64,000 bases of DNA, taken from positions 1 to 64,000 of the forward strand of contig NZ_JBDOQU010000013.1 of assembly GCF_039839375.1 (NCBI RefSeq), written 5' to 3'. The first letter of the stretch is position 1. Every line of letters starts with the position of its first letter. Of this stretch, positions 51,101 through 59,426 are shown piece by piece. The stretch comes from JBDOQU01 sp039839375 (GTDB lineage: Bacteria; Pseudomonadota; Alphaproteobacteria; DSM-16000; Inquilinaceae). The notes beneath the pieces are model-generated. The model was given only the letters and a program-made list of their open reading frames with translations, was not told the origin of the DNA and made no database searches. The position numbers and the translations under genes were made by a program.

Positions 51101-52534
51101 ATCCTCGTCTTCTCAGACGCGGGTGGCACGGGCCGCAGCTATCACGCCGAGCTGTCGGCACGGAACCGTCGTCTGCGCGTCCACTATCTGCTCGAGGCGG
51201 GTTGGAAGGCCGACGCGGCGATTCAGGGGCTCGGGCGGACCAACCGGACGAACCAGCAGCAGCCTCCGCTGTTTCGGCCGATCGCGACCAATGTGAAGGC
51301 CGAGAAGCGGTTCCTGAGCACCATTGCCCGGCGGCTCGACACGCTCGGCGCCATCACCAAGGGGCAGCGCCAGACCGGCGGCCAGGGCCTGTTCCGACCC
51401 GAGGACAATCTGGAGAGCGCCTATGCCCGCGACGCGTTGCGGCGGCTTTATCTGCTACTTGTCGGCGGCAAGGTAGAGGGTTGCACGCTGCAGGCGTTCG
51501 AGGATGCAACGGGCCTGTCGCTGACCGACGCCAGCGGCATCAAGGACGAGCTGCCGCCGATCACCACGTTCCTGAACCGTCTGTTGGCACTCACCATCGA
51601 CCTTCAGAACACCCTGTTCACGGCGTTCGAGCAGCTGCTCGCGTCGCGCATCGAGGGAGCGATCTCGGCCGGCGTCTATGACGTCGGGCTGGAGACGCTC
51701 ACAGCCGAGAGCTTCGTCGTCACCGACCGGCAGGCGATTTACACCCATCCCGGCACCTCGGCCGAGACACGGCTGCTCACCATCACCCAGCGCGAGCGCA
51801 ATCGGCCGGTCACCCTCGACGATGCGCTGGATCACGCCTCCGACCCGCGCGCCGTTCTGCTCGTCAACGGGCAGTCGGGCCGGGCCGCGGTGCAGATCCC
51901 GACCACCAGCGTCATGCTCGACGATGGCGAGGTCGAGCGCAGGGTCCGGCTCATCCGGCCGATGGAGCGTCCGGCCATGCCGCTGGCGATGATGCCTCAG
52001 ACCCATTGGGCCGAGACCGACCGCCAATCGTTCGCCCGCGCCTGGGAGGCCGAACTGGCCGAGGTGCCGGCGTTCACCGACAGCACCATCCATATCGTGT
52101 CGGGCCTGTTGCTGCCGATCTGGAAGCGCCTGCCGAACGAGTCGACGCGGGTCTATCGCCTTCAGACCGACACCGGCGAGCGCATCGTCGGCCGACGCGT
52201 CTCCCCCGCCTGGGTCGCCGGCGCGATAGCGACAGGCGGCGGCACCCTGAGCCCCGAGCACGCCTTCACCGCGCTGATAGATGGCAGGACCATCATCGAC
52301 TTGGCCGAAGGCCTCCAGCTCCGGCGGTCGCGCGTCATGGGCATCAATCGCATCGAGCTGACCGGCTTCACCGACACGATGCGCGATCGGCTGCGCGCCT
52401 ATGGCCTGTTCCACGAGATCATCTCGTGGAAGCTGCGGATGTTCGTGCCAACCGGTTCGGGCGGTCCCGCCATTCTGGCAAAGGTGCTGGAGCGCTATCC
52501 GGTCCAGCGCGTCGCCGAGCGGGAGGCCGCGTAA
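48182..52534 (+). CDS. Methyltransferase fused to Strawberry-notch-like helicase
   Basis: A 1450-residue fusion. An N-terminal class I SAM-dependent methyltransferase has VLEPSAGTG (near 151) and the catalytic NPPFS (near 217). A superfamily-2 helicase of the Strawberry-notch type has FLGDGTGAGKGRQ (near 504), FDESHAMQN (near 612), and the C-terminal helicase motif GLGRTNRTNQ (near 1015). The NPPF motif suggests N6-adenine or similar amino methylation. On conjugative elements this protein is thought to act as a modification or anti-restriction factor; I infer this. The start at 48182 follows its leader, and an earlier frame to 48122 is inside the leader. Confidence 0.92.
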   Translation: MITSTASALALPAASQSCTAADAGMASRVFAAAQLILPDLERGHRIDAPMLRAAMEAAFGASDASGAWDWKTAYDACEAATVLFLRKFGPALRGRAASPAAMLPMLGKIACLLPTHTRRSEESQAFQQFSTPIALGLAARAAAAITPADRVLEPSAGTGLLAILGELAGGSLVLNELAKTRASLLGHLFPGTVVTRFDAAQIDDYLDPSIVPSVVLINPPFSVMANVSGRMTDAAYRHVASALARLAEGGRLVAITGSSFSPDNHAWADAFARLQERGRVVFSAAIDGSVYAKHGTTIDTRLTVIDKVAANDAAVLPASPGIAPDVATLLGWVESQVPARLPIAASVAVATVAPPAIPRSVRAYVMRPSSARATAAEPQGVELAYETVDWKPAEGGQITEALYEEYGLQAIRIPGSRAHPTKLVQSAAMASVAPPTPTYRPHLPLAVVSDGLLSDAQLESVIYAGEAHTDHLAGSWTVDETFDLVSAARDDAANAVRFRRGWFLGDGTGAGKGRQVAGILLDNWLKGRRRAVWVSKSDKLIEDAQRDWSALGMERLLVTPLSRFRQGMPIRLAEGVLFTTYATLRSDAREDKVSRVQQIVDWFGSDFDGVIVFDESHAMQNAAGGKGERGDQAASQQGRAGLRLQHALPNARIVYVSATGATTVHNLAYAQRLGLWGGEDFPFATRAEFVEAIEAGGVAAMEVLARDLRALGLYAARSLSYEGVEYELVEHTLTDEQVRIYDAYAGAFSVIHNNLDAAMQAANITGSTGTLNAQAKSAARSAFESAKQRFFSHLITSMKTPSLIRSIERDLEDGHASVIQIVSTGEALMERRLAEIPTDEWGDVQVDITPREYVLDYLAHSFPVQLYEPFSDSEGKLSSRPVYRDGQPVESREAVARRDRLIETLASQPPVPGALDQIVQRFGTDVVAEVTGRSRRIVRKSGADGRGDRLMVENRAGSANLAETSAFMDDQKRILVFSDAGGTGRSYHAELSARNRRLRVHYLLEAGWKADAAIQGLGRTNRTNQQQPPLFRPIATNVKAEKRFLSTIARRLDTLGAITKGQRQTGGQGLFRPEDNLESAYARDALRRLYLLLVGGKVEGCTLQAFEDATGLSLTDASGIKDELPPITTFLNRLLALTIDLQNTLFTAFEQLLASRIEGAISAGVYDVGLETLTAESFVVTDRQAIYTHPGTSAETRLLTITQRERNRPVTLDDALDHASDPRAVLLVNGQSGRAAVQIPTTSVMLDDGEVERRVRLIRPMERPAMPLAMMPQTHWAETDRQSFARAWEAELAEVPAFTDSTIHIVSGLLLPIWKRLPNESTRVYRLQTDTGERIVGRRVSPAWVAGAIATGGGTLSPEHAFTALIDGRTIIDLAEGLQLRRSRVMGINRIELTGFTDTMRDRLRAYGLFHEIISWKLRMFVPTGSGGPAILAKVLERYPVQRVAEREAA

Positions 52535-53593
52535 ATGGCCCGCGACGCTTCTGAATTGGCACAACGTCTTGGCCGCAGCGCCGAGGCCGTGTGCCGCGAG
52601 TATCTCTCCAACGGTCGTCGCGAAGGCCGCTACTGGCTGGTCGGCGATGTTCAGAACAGCTCCGGCCGATCGATGTTCGTCCGGCTGCAAGGAGCCGAAT
52701 CCGGCAAGGGCGCGGCCGGCAAATGGACCGACGCCGCCACCGGCGAGCACGGCGATCTCCTCGACGTCATCAGGGAGAGCTGTGGCCTGCTCGATTTCAA
52801 GGACGTCGCGGAGGAGGCGCGGCGCTTCCTCAGCCTGCCTCGACCGGAACCGGCGCGCAATCCGAAACCCCGACCGTCGTCGACACCAGCCGGATCGCCG
52901 GAATCGGCGCGGCGCCTGTTCGCCATGTCGCAGCTGATTTCGGGCACGGTCGTAGAGGCGTATTTGCGCGAACGCGGCATTACGGCTCTGCACGGAACCG
53001 GCGCTCTGCGGTTCCACCCGCGCTGCTACTATCGCCCCGACAAGCATTCCCCCACCGAGACCTGGCCGGCGATGATCGCGTCGGTCACCGATCAGGGCGG
53101 CCGGATCACCGGGGCGCATCGCACCTGGCTCGACCCATCTGGACGAGACAAGGCGCCGGTCGACACGCCGAGGCGCGCGATGGGCGATCTTCTCGGCAAC
53201 GCGGTCCGGTTCGATCTGGCGCACGACGTACTGGCGGCCGGCGAAGGCATCGAGACCATGCTGTCGCTGCGAATGGTGCTGCCCCACATGCCGGCGGCAG
53301 CGGCGCTCTCCGCCGCGCACCTTTCGGCCATCCTGTTCCCCGCGACACTCCGCCGCCTCTATATCGCCCGCGACGACGATCCCGCCGGTGACGGCGCGAT
53401 GGGGACGTTGATCGAACGCGCACAGGCGGCCGGGATCGAGGCGATCACCCTGTCGCCACGGCTCGGGGACTTCAACGAGGATCTCCGCACGCTTGGGTCG
53501 AACGCGCTTCTGGCGGCCCTCAGGGTTCAGATTGCCCCGGAGGACGTCGCCCGCTTCATGGAATTGCCGGCTTTGGCCGGAACGGAGGTGTGA
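52535..53593 (+). CDS. Toprim domain protein (primase/DUF7146-like)
   Basis: A 352-residue protein directly after the helicase stop with no gap. The N-terminal half resembles a zinc-less CHC2/primase-helicase start (YWLVGDVQNSSGRSMFVRLQG, then GKWTDAATGEHGDLLDVI). The C-terminal toprim domain (about 220-320) has LAAGEGIETMLS and YIARDDDPAGDGAM, giving the acidic metal ligands. A role in priming the transferred strand or in plasmid-like replication is likely. The backbone position and coupling with the helicase support joint action. Confidence 0.9.
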   Translation: MARDASELAQRLGRSAEAVCREYLSNGRREGRYWLVGDVQNSSGRSMFVRLQGAESGKGAAGKWTDAATGEHGDLLDVIRESCGLLDFKDVAEEARRFLSLPRPEPARNPKPRPSSTPAGSPESARRLFAMSQLISGTVVEAYLRERGITALHGTGALRFHPRCYYRPDKHSPTETWPAMIASVTDQGGRITGAHRTWLDPSGRDKAPVDTPRRAMGDLLGNAVRFDLAHDVLAAGEGIETMLSLRMVLPHMPAAAALSAAHLSAILFPATLRRLYIARDDDPAGDGAMGTLIERAQAAGIEAITLSPRLGDFNEDLRTLGSNALLAALRVQIAPEDVARFMELPALAGTEV

Positions 53594-53739
53594 GGTTGGT
53601 CTCGCGGCCGGTGCAATGCATCGCAGGCGGGCGTTCCCCTGAGGTCGGAGAGAGCCGCGACCACGGCCTTCTTAGAGGGCGATCGGAACGGCAAGCGGCC
53701 CGGTCCGGCAATGGCTGCGCCCGGTTCTTTTCCGCCGCG

Positions 53740-53906
53740 CGGCACACCGCGCTTTGCATCGCGAAGCAAAATAACCGGCCTTCGCCATCCTCCGCTGCGC
53801 TTCGGCCGCTCCCGCTGCGCTCGGCGGTGCTGGCCCGCTCCGCCCGCCGCCTTTCGTCGCCATGAAGGCCGCGGCGGTCGCGGTCGATCCGATGAGGGAG
53901 CACCCC
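53740..53906 (+). promoter_or_regulatory. Conserved leader (type II) of the DUF2493 gene
   Basis: Between the toprim and DUF2493 genes, TCGCGAAGCAA (about 53759), TTCGCCATCCTCCGC (about 53780) and CGCCAT-AAGGCCGCGG-GGTCGCGG (about 53858-53882) appear in this order. The same three blocks in the same order precede the DUF736 gene at 57680-57800. GAGGGAG before ATG 53907 is the ribosome site. I see no gene in 53594-53906. Confidence 0.5.
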
Positions 53907-54851
53907 ATGACCACCGATCACGACGACACCGGCTTCGAACCCCATCATGCCTCTTCGCCCACCGACCACGTCCTCTCCGAACTCCAGCTCTACGGCTTTC
54001 GCCCCTTCCAGGACGAACCCGATCCAAGGCCGCTCCCGGAAGGCAACATCGTCGCTGGCGCAATCGCCGACATCTTCGACGCCCTAATCGTCACCTTGAG
54101 CGACACTCGCCTAGAACTCGACCTCGACGACCTGCTTTGGTCGACCGTCAATCTCTTTCACCGCGCTACCGACCGGATCGAGCGCGAGCTGGACGACAAC
54201 GAGCAGGCGCAGCGCCGCGGCCAGCGTGAACAGGACGGCTCCGAGGTGAAGTCCGTCGAGCTGGAGCGCCATGTCGCCGAGGGACAGACCCTTCTCGAGC
54301 GCCGCAACGCCTTCGAGCTGATGCGCGACCAGGCGGCCGAGCACTTCGAGCGCCATACCGGATCATCCTGGCGGCCACGCAGCGGTTCGATGGTCAACCA
54401 TCGCGCCCTGACCTCGGCCATGATCGACAGCCGCGACTTCCTCGCCGCCAAGCGTCGTGCCGAAACCGAGGTGATGCTGCCTGCTGGACCGAAAGTCGCC
54501 CTGACTGGCGGCGCCGACTTCAACGATCACCGACTGGTATGGGCGAAGCTCGATCAGGTTCGTGCGAAGCACACCGACATGGTCTTGCTGCATGGCGGAT
54601 CGCCGAAGGGTGCCGAATTGATAGCTGCCAAATGGGCCGAAGCCCGCAAGGTGCCGCAGGTCGCCTTCAAGCCCGACTGGACGAAGCACGCCAAGGCTGC
54701 GCCGTTCAAGCGCAACGATCAGATGCTCAACGTCCTACCGATCGGCGTCATCGTATTTCCAGGCACGGGCATCCAGGACAACCTCGCCGACAAGGCCCGC
54801 AAGCTCGGCATCCCGCTGTTCGACTTCCGCGCGAAAGGAGGCGGCGCGTGA
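53907..54851 (+). CDS. DUF2493 / YspA-type SLOG family protein
   Basis: A 314-residue protein. The N-terminal part is acidic and helical. The C-terminal SLOG (cpYpsA-related Rossmann-like) domain, about 195-310, reads KVALTGGADFNDHRLVWAKLDQVRAKHTDMVLLHGGSPKGAELIAAKWAEARKVPQVAFKPDWTKH. Such domains bind nucleotide or ADP-ribose derivatives and may be anti-defence or signalling modules on mobile elements; the role here is unknown. ATG 53907 (MTTDHDD), preceded by GAGGGAG, is preferred over an in-frame ATG at 53862. Confidence 0.88.
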   Translation: MTTDHDDTGFEPHHASSPTDHVLSELQLYGFRPFQDEPDPRPLPEGNIVAGAIADIFDALIVTLSDTRLELDLDDLLWSTVNLFHRATDRIERELDDNEQAQRRGQREQDGSEVKSVELERHVAEGQTLLERRNAFELMRDQAAEHFERHTGSSWRPRSGSMVNHRALTSAMIDSRDFLAAKRRAETEVMLPAGPKVALTGGADFNDHRLVWAKLDQVRAKHTDMVLLHGGSPKGAELIAAKWAEARKVPQVAFKPDWTKHAKAAPFKRNDQMLNVLPIGVIVFPGTGIQDNLADKARKLGIPLFDFRAKGGGA

Positions 54852-54987
54852 GCGGCGTTTCCGCTCTCGACCCCATTGTCGCCGTTCGGAATGCTTCTGT
54901 GCCCGCCCGAAACCTGTCGTTCGTTCAATTCCCAGAGACGGCAGAACTGGCCCGAAATCGGCCCGTCCGCTGCGGCACTGCTCGGAA

Positions 54988-55135
54988 ATCCGTCCGGCAG
55001 CTGATAGGTGTCGTCGAACAAATTGCGGCTTCCAGTTCCCAGTTGGATACCCTCGGTCACCTTATAATCGATCCGCAGGCCGGCGTTCACATGATAATTG
55101 TCTGGCGGCAAGGTGCTAATCGTCTCACGCCGACT
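54988..55135 (-). pseudogene. TonB-dependent receptor C-terminal fragment
   Basis: The minus strand reads LPPDNYHVNAGLRIDYKVTEGIQLGTGSRNLFDDTYQLPDGFP, the last strands of a TonB-dependent outer-membrane receptor barrel (RNLFD motif). The homology ends abruptly on both sides, and no rest of the receptor is present. It lies directly downstream of the alpha/beta hydrolase gene and is part of an inserted cargo segment. Confidence 0.7.
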
Positions 55136-55155
55136 GGCGGAATTGTGGTGAGACG

Positions 55156-55932
55156 TCATTGAGTCGCGGCAAGAATGACGGCCACAGTCTCTTCGGGCAT
55201 GTCCCACATAGGAAAGTGGCCGCTGGACTCGAACCAATGCAGATCAGCGGAAGGAAAAGCGGCTATTGCCCGCGCCGCCTGCCTTGGCAGACATAGACGA
55301 TCATGCCGGCCCCACCCAATCACGATCCGACCAGTGGCATCGGCGGCAGGACCGGTCTGCTCGCGACCGCTTGCAAGGTCACGGACCAGTGCGTCGAATG
55401 TCGATGTAGTGCTGAGACTTGCCAATTCCGTCGCAACTACCTGCGGATCGAGCGCCCAAGGATGCGCGGATAGTTGTGCTAGCAGCGCAGTGCGCGACGC
55501 CGCATTCTTGCTCAGCATTGGCAGGCTGGGCTGGATTGCCCGGAGCAAGCGCCCGGAAACTCCTATGGTGGTCTTAAAGAAGGTTCGTTCCCAACCCCGC
55601 CAGAAGCCACCCGGATCAAGCGCCACCACGTTGCCGACATTGCCGCGTCGAGCGAGTTCGAGCACGATCCGCGCGCCCATCGAGCTGCCGACAACGTCAA
55701 TCCCTGCCAGTCCGCTGTCCGCAATATAGCGCTCGACGCTGCCGACAAGACCGTCGAAAGTCCCGCTGTCGTGTTCCGCCGGGGTGGCCCCATGCCCCGG
55801 AAGGTCAATCGCGATCACCGTTCGATTGGCGCTAAGTGCATCCAGGATAGTGCTCCACGATTGCCAACTTCCGCCGAGGCCGTGGATTAATAGCAGCTTC
55901 CGGCCCGTGCCCCGTTTAATCTGCTTAATCAT
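55156..55932 (-). CDS. Alpha/beta fold hydrolase
   Basis: A 258-residue alpha/beta hydrolase with the oxyanion motif LIHGLGGSWQSW, the nucleophile elbow VVGSSMGAR (Ser near residue 104), an acid in WGRHDRLC, and the His in SSGHFPMWDMPE. The size and arrangement fit esterases, epoxide hydrolases or meta-cleavage-type hydrolases, but no substrate can be assigned. It is intact. A TonB-receptor remnant follows 20 nt downstream, so the pair is probably a broken piece of another locus carried in the element. Confidence 0.87.
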   Translation of the reverse strand: MIKQIKRGTGRKLLLIHGLGGSWQSWSTILDALSANRTVIAIDLPGHGATPAEHDSGTFDGLVGSVERYIADSGLAGIDVVGSSMGARIVLELARRGNVGNVVALDPGGFWRGWERTFFKTTIGVSGRLLRAIQPSLPMLSKNAASRTALLAQLSAHPWALDPQVVATELASLSTTSTFDALVRDLASGREQTGPAADATGRIVIGWGRHDRLCLPRQAARAIAAFPSADLHWFESSGHFPMWDMPEETVAVILAATQ

Positions 55933-56477
55933 ACTGCTTCTTTTGTTACCTTAAAACGCTGACGATCGCGATCCGCATTAGGGGCCAGTGACCAGCACGT
56001 CTCCGCGCGTCCGTCACCTTGCAGGTGTTCCGACAACCGACTTTCCTGCACAAGCCGGTAAGAGCGTTAATGTTCCTGGTCCGCTTCCGGGCACGGTCAA
56101 AATCAGCCTGAGCGTCTTCAATGCGGCGGCTGCCGCCAAAGCTCGATGACTAGGTGAAAGGCAGCTTTGCCGTGTAACCGCCCGAAACCTGCCAGTCCGT
56201 TTCCCACCCGTAAACGGACGGGCATGTCGAGCCGCAGTTACAGCATTCTCACTGCGCGATAACCATCGGCTGTTCTTTTTCTCGACGATCACCCCGCTCT
56301 CATTGGCGCAATCCTTGGTCCGGTTCCGGCCTTCCACGATCAACCCGTGAAGGGTCCGCTACGCGCAGCGTGCGGCCACTCCGGCTGACGCCTGCGCGGT
56401 GATCGCGGCCGTGCCCCGGACACATCGGGCGCCTGTCGAGCGGGGATGGTCCCCGCCTCCAGACAGGAGCCGGAACA
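55933..56477. other. No supported gene
   Basis: This 545-nt stretch has no open frame with recognisable protein features. Near 56440-56455 there is a small palindrome (CGGGGATGGTCCCCG). It probably contains the promoter of the 57-residue gene downstream and the right edge of the inserted hydrolase cargo. Confidence 0.5.
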
Positions 56478-56651
56478 ATGTCGCAATCCCTATCGAACGC
56501 CCACGCCCTCGGCTGGAGCCTCGCCACCACCCTGATGGTCTGCATCGTCGTCTTCCAGGCCGGCAACGGCGAGTTCGGCGTCATGCCGACCGCCGAGTAC
56601 GACGGTGACCCTGCCACCATCGTTCACGAATTCGATCCTTTCCAGCCATGA
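56478..56651 (+). CDS. Small membrane protein, 57 residues
   Basis: A short gene with a good ribosome site (AGGAGCCGGAACA before the ATG). It encodes MSQSLSNAHALGWSLATTLMVCIVVFQAG followed by a polar, acidic tail ending HEFDPFQP. Residues about 12-28 form one hydrophobic helix. I know no function. The backbone position and the clear ribosome site make it a likely real gene. Confidence 0.6.
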   Translation: MSQSLSNAHALGWSLATTLMVCIVVFQAGNGEFGVMPTAEYDGDPATIVHEFDPFQP

Positions 56652-56793
56652 GGACGCGCGGTCTCGCCTGGCGACGCGGAAGTCCCGCAAGGATTTCCGC
56701 TCCCGTCACCGGCCATTTTCGGATATGCTCGATAACGCGCCGTGGTGGTGGTGGAGGCGCGACCGTTCGACCCTTTGTCACGGAGACACCACC

Positions 56794-57234
56794 ATGATCG
56801 CTCTCGGAATCCTCTTGTCCGTCGCCGGCATCGGCTTCTTCTGCTGGCTGCTCTTCACCCTGGCTGTTTACGCGCTCCCCTTCTTCGCCGGTATGACGGT
56901 CGGGCTGTGGGCCTACGACTCCGGCGCCGGACCGATCGGCGCCTTCCTCGTCGGCGCCTTCGCCGCCGGTCTGACCTTCGGCCTCGGCCAGCTCATGTTC
57001 ACCACTGTCCGGGCGGTCTGGGTGCGGTTCGCGATTGCCCTCGCGTTCGCGGCCCCGGCGGCCTTCACCGGCTACCACGCCACGCTCGGCCTCACCCGCC
57101 TGACCATGCCGTCGGAAGAGTGGCAGATGGCCTTTTCCGTTCTCGGCGCCATCGCCATCGGCCTAACCGCGTGGACCCGTGTGGTGGCGATGGCCCCATC
57201 CGGTCAGACCGGGCAGGTAGCGGCGCGGGGCTGA
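56794..57234 (+). CDS. Hypothetical multi-pass membrane protein
   Basis: A 146-residue protein with about four hydrophobic helices: residues 2-30, 36-62 (GPIGAFLVGAFAAGLTFGLG), 72-95 (VRFAIALAFAAPAAFTGYHA) and 110-130. The ATG at 56794 follows CGGAGACACC; the longer frame from 56605 would cover non-coding DNA. Its family is unknown to me. It sits in the backbone before the DUF736 gene. Confidence 0.75.
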   Translation: MIALGILLSVAGIGFFCWLLFTLAVYALPFFAGMTVGLWAYDSGAGPIGAFLVGAFAAGLTFGLGQLMFTTVRAVWVRFAIALAFAAPAAFTGYHATLGLTRLTMPSEEWQMAFSVLGAIAIGLTAWTRVVAMAPSGQTGQVAARG

Positions 57235-57679
57235 CCGACTGCTTCGACGGGGGAAGGCCCAGGGCGGGACGCGCAAAGTCCCGACGTCGGTGCGGGATGG
57301 CGCAGGTGAACGGCGTTGAGAAACGTCGTCGCTTGCCTGTCGTGATCGACCCTTTGATGGGAAGCGTTGATGGGAAGCGTTGGGCAGCGGCTTTGCGTCA
57401 CCTACCGTATCGACCGTGTCGGACGCTCGCCAACTGTTGCTGCAGCGCCGATGCAGAGCAGGCGGTCTTGCCGGAATGGGGTGCGGTTTATCCGCCGGAA
57501 TGGTGCGGGCCGCTTTCGGTCGTGGGTCGTGCCAGGTCTCCATTGCTGATCTCTGTCGGGTCCCGCGCTCCGCTGCGGCCTCTTCAATGGCCTGATCTGG
57601 CCGAAGGTCGGCTTCGCCGCGATCGCCTATGACGCAACCGCGCCGATCGACTTTCTTCCCCTGCCGGCTACGCCGTCAT
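57235..57679. other. No supported gene; short tandem repeat
   Basis: No frame here shows recognisable protein sequence. GATGGGAAGCGTT occurs twice in tandem at about 57357-57382. The stretch may be a decayed insertion between the membrane-protein gene and the DUF736 leader. Confidence 0.45.
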
Positions 57680-57825
57680 TCCTCGCGAAACAAGAAAGTC
57701 GTCTGTCGCCGTCCTCCGCCATGCTGCGGTCGCAAGCGATGCGCCGTCGATCGCCTCCGGCCTCTTGATCGCCATCGAGGCCGCGATGGGCGCGGGCTCG
57801 AAACAGAGAGCAACGGAGACTTATC
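57680..57825 (+). promoter_or_regulatory. Conserved leader (type II) of the DUF736 gene
   Basis: TCGCGAAACAA (about 57683), TCGCCGTCCTCCGC (about 57706) and CGCCAT-GAGGCCGCGATGGGCGCGG (about 57771-57796) repeat the block order seen before the DUF2493 gene. CGGAGAC before ATG 57826 is the ribosome site. Confidence 0.5.
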
Positions 57826-58149
57826 ATGGCCACCATCGGCACCTTCAAGAAGACCAGCACCAACGAGTTCGCCGGCGACATCGTCACCCTCTCGGTCCAG
57901 GCCAGGAACGTCCGCATCGTTCCCGAAACCAACCAGGCCAGCGAGAACGCCCCCTCCCACCGGGTCTTCGTGGGCCGCGCCGAGATCGGCGCCGCCTGGA
58001 CCAAGCGCTCCAACGAGGGCCGCGACTATCTCGGCCTGAAGCTGGACGATCCGAGCTTCAACGCTCCGATCTACGCCAACCTCTTCGACGACGAGGACGA
58101 GGGCTACAGTCTCATCTGGTCCCGCCCCAACGGTCGCCGCGGCGACTGA
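57826..58149 (+). CDS. DUF736 family protein
   Basis: A 107-residue DUF736 protein, a marker of alphaproteobacterial conjugative elements: MATIGTFKKTSTNEFAGDIVTLSVQARNVRIVPE, then HRVFVGRAEIGAAWTKRSNEGRDYLGLKLDDPSFNAPIYANLF and SLIWSRP. The function is unknown. Its last codons and the following terminator are duplicated at 59936, on the far side of the YafY/RidA cassette. Confidence 0.95.
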   Translation: MATIGTFKKTSTNEFAGDIVTLSVQARNVRIVPETNQASENAPSHRVFVGRAEIGAAWTKRSNEGRDYLGLKLDDPSFNAPIYANLFDDEDEGYSLIWSRPNGRRGD

Positions 58150-58240
58150 GGACCGCGACGCCCCGCCCGGTCCGACCGAGCGGGGCATTGTCATACGCGC
58201 GTGCCGCCTGACGGCGCGGCGCGGTGGCGGTCCGCGACCC
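58135..58240 (+). repeat. DUF736 gene end plus terminator, copy A
   Basis: This segment holds the last codons of DUF736, a hairpin GCCCCGC...GCGGGGC (58160-58186) with an inner CGGTC/GACCG stem, and about 50 nt more. Copy B, at 59936-60040, matches it through most of this length at roughly four in five bases by eye. The hairpin is a probable terminator of the DUF736 transcript. Confidence 0.75.
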
Positions 58241-58302
58241 AAATTCGGACGTGAGCGTTCCGGGATCGCGGTCGCATAACCAGACCTTCAGCTGGTGTGC
58301 TC

Positions 58303-59274
58303 CTACGACCGATCACCACGAACATAGACTTTTGCCAAGGTGCTGACGATCTCTGCCATTTCGGCGCGGAGTTCCGGTGGTCCGACCACTTCGGCCTCCA
58401 AACCAAACCGGAGGATCTCCATTGAGGCGTGAGTGATCGATCCCACTGAAAGCGTTACCTGCCGCCAGCCGTGCGCATCAGCCTCCTCTGACACCGTCGC
58501 ATCCGCGTTGACGGAGGGGGTCAGAAAGGCCTTCATTAGTTCGATGCCACGAGGCGAAAGACGAATTTCGGCCAGATTCGGGTGGATCTCCGACTCGTAG
58601 CGACGGATGCTCTCGGTCCAATAGGCCTGAAGGTCGAAAGCCGCTGGATATTCGAAGCGTTCATCAAGAACTTCTAGCTCCCCGATTCGGGAAACACGGT
58701 AGGTGCGGGCGGCGCCATTGTCCTGGGCGACCAGATACCAAGCGCCGCCTTTCAGGACGATTCCAAGAGGCTCAACTCGCCGCTCCTTCACTGCCGTCCG
58801 GCTCTGGTAGCGCATGCGGATAGCACGCTCGTTCCACACTGCGTCGGCAACGAGCGGCAGATCGACCAAGGTTTCGCCCTCGCTGAACCAAGTCGGTGCG
58901 TCGAGATAAAAACGCGTTCTCATCGCGCCAGGACGCATCTCTGCCGGCAAGGCAGCCAAGAGCTTGATGCGCGCGCTCGCCGCCACGGCGCCCAATCCCA
59001 GGTCGCCTGCCTGTCGCATAAGCCCGGCCAGAAACAGCGTGTCGGCTTCGGTCGAGGATAGGCCGTTCAGACGGACACGATACCCGTCGAGCAGGCGATA
59101 GCCTCCGCTGCTGCCCCGCTCACTGTAGATCGGTATGCCCGCCGCGCTTAGCGCATCCACATCGCGATAGATCGTGCGGAGAGACACCTCGCATTCTTCG
59201 GCGAGCGCCTGGGCGGTGACGTGTCCCTTCGCTTGCAGGGTAGTCAGGATGGATAAAAGGCGGCTCGCTCGCAT
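58303..59274 (-). CDS. YafY-type HTH/WYL transcriptional regulator
   Basis: A 323-residue regulator. The N-terminal HTH_11-type winged helix reads RLLSILTTLQAKGHVTAQALAEECEVSLRTIYRDVDALSAAGIPIYSERGSSGGYRL. A WYL ligand-sensing domain (about 140-215, AIRMRYQSRTAVKERRVEPLGIVLKGGAWYLVAQ) and a C-terminal extension follow. It is divergent from the RidA-family gene with 152 nt between starts, so it probably controls it. The two genes form one cassette flanked by DUF736-end repeats. Confidence 0.92.
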   Translation of the reverse strand: MRASRLLSILTTLQAKGHVTAQALAEECEVSLRTIYRDVDALSAAGIPIYSERGSSGGYRLLDGYRVRLNGLSSTEADTLFLAGLMRQAGDLGLGAVAASARIKLLAALPAEMRPGAMRTRFYLDAPTWFSEGETLVDLPLVADAVWNERAIRMRYQSRTAVKERRVEPLGIVLKGGAWYLVAQDNGAARTYRVSRIGELEVLDERFEYPAAFDLQAYWTESIRRYESEIHPNLAEIRLSPRGIELMKAFLTPSVNADATVSEEADAHGWRQVTLSVGSITHASMEILRFGLEAEVVGPPELRAEMAEIVSTLAKVYVRGDRS

Positions 59275-59426
59275 ACAAAGAGCCTAACCCAACCTGACAC
59301 GAACTGACAGGTATGGCCGCTTAATGTGCTGTTGTCGGACGAGGGTGAGGCAATGCGCCGATGCTCGCTCCGACCTCATCCCGGGCACGCGGAAGTCGGC
59401 CCGGGAATAAACTTGGAACCGAGATC

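Noticed and set aside
51455..53320. Minus-strand frame of 621 codons across the helicase and toprim genes
   Set aside because: It crosses the boundary of two well-supported genes and has no domain.
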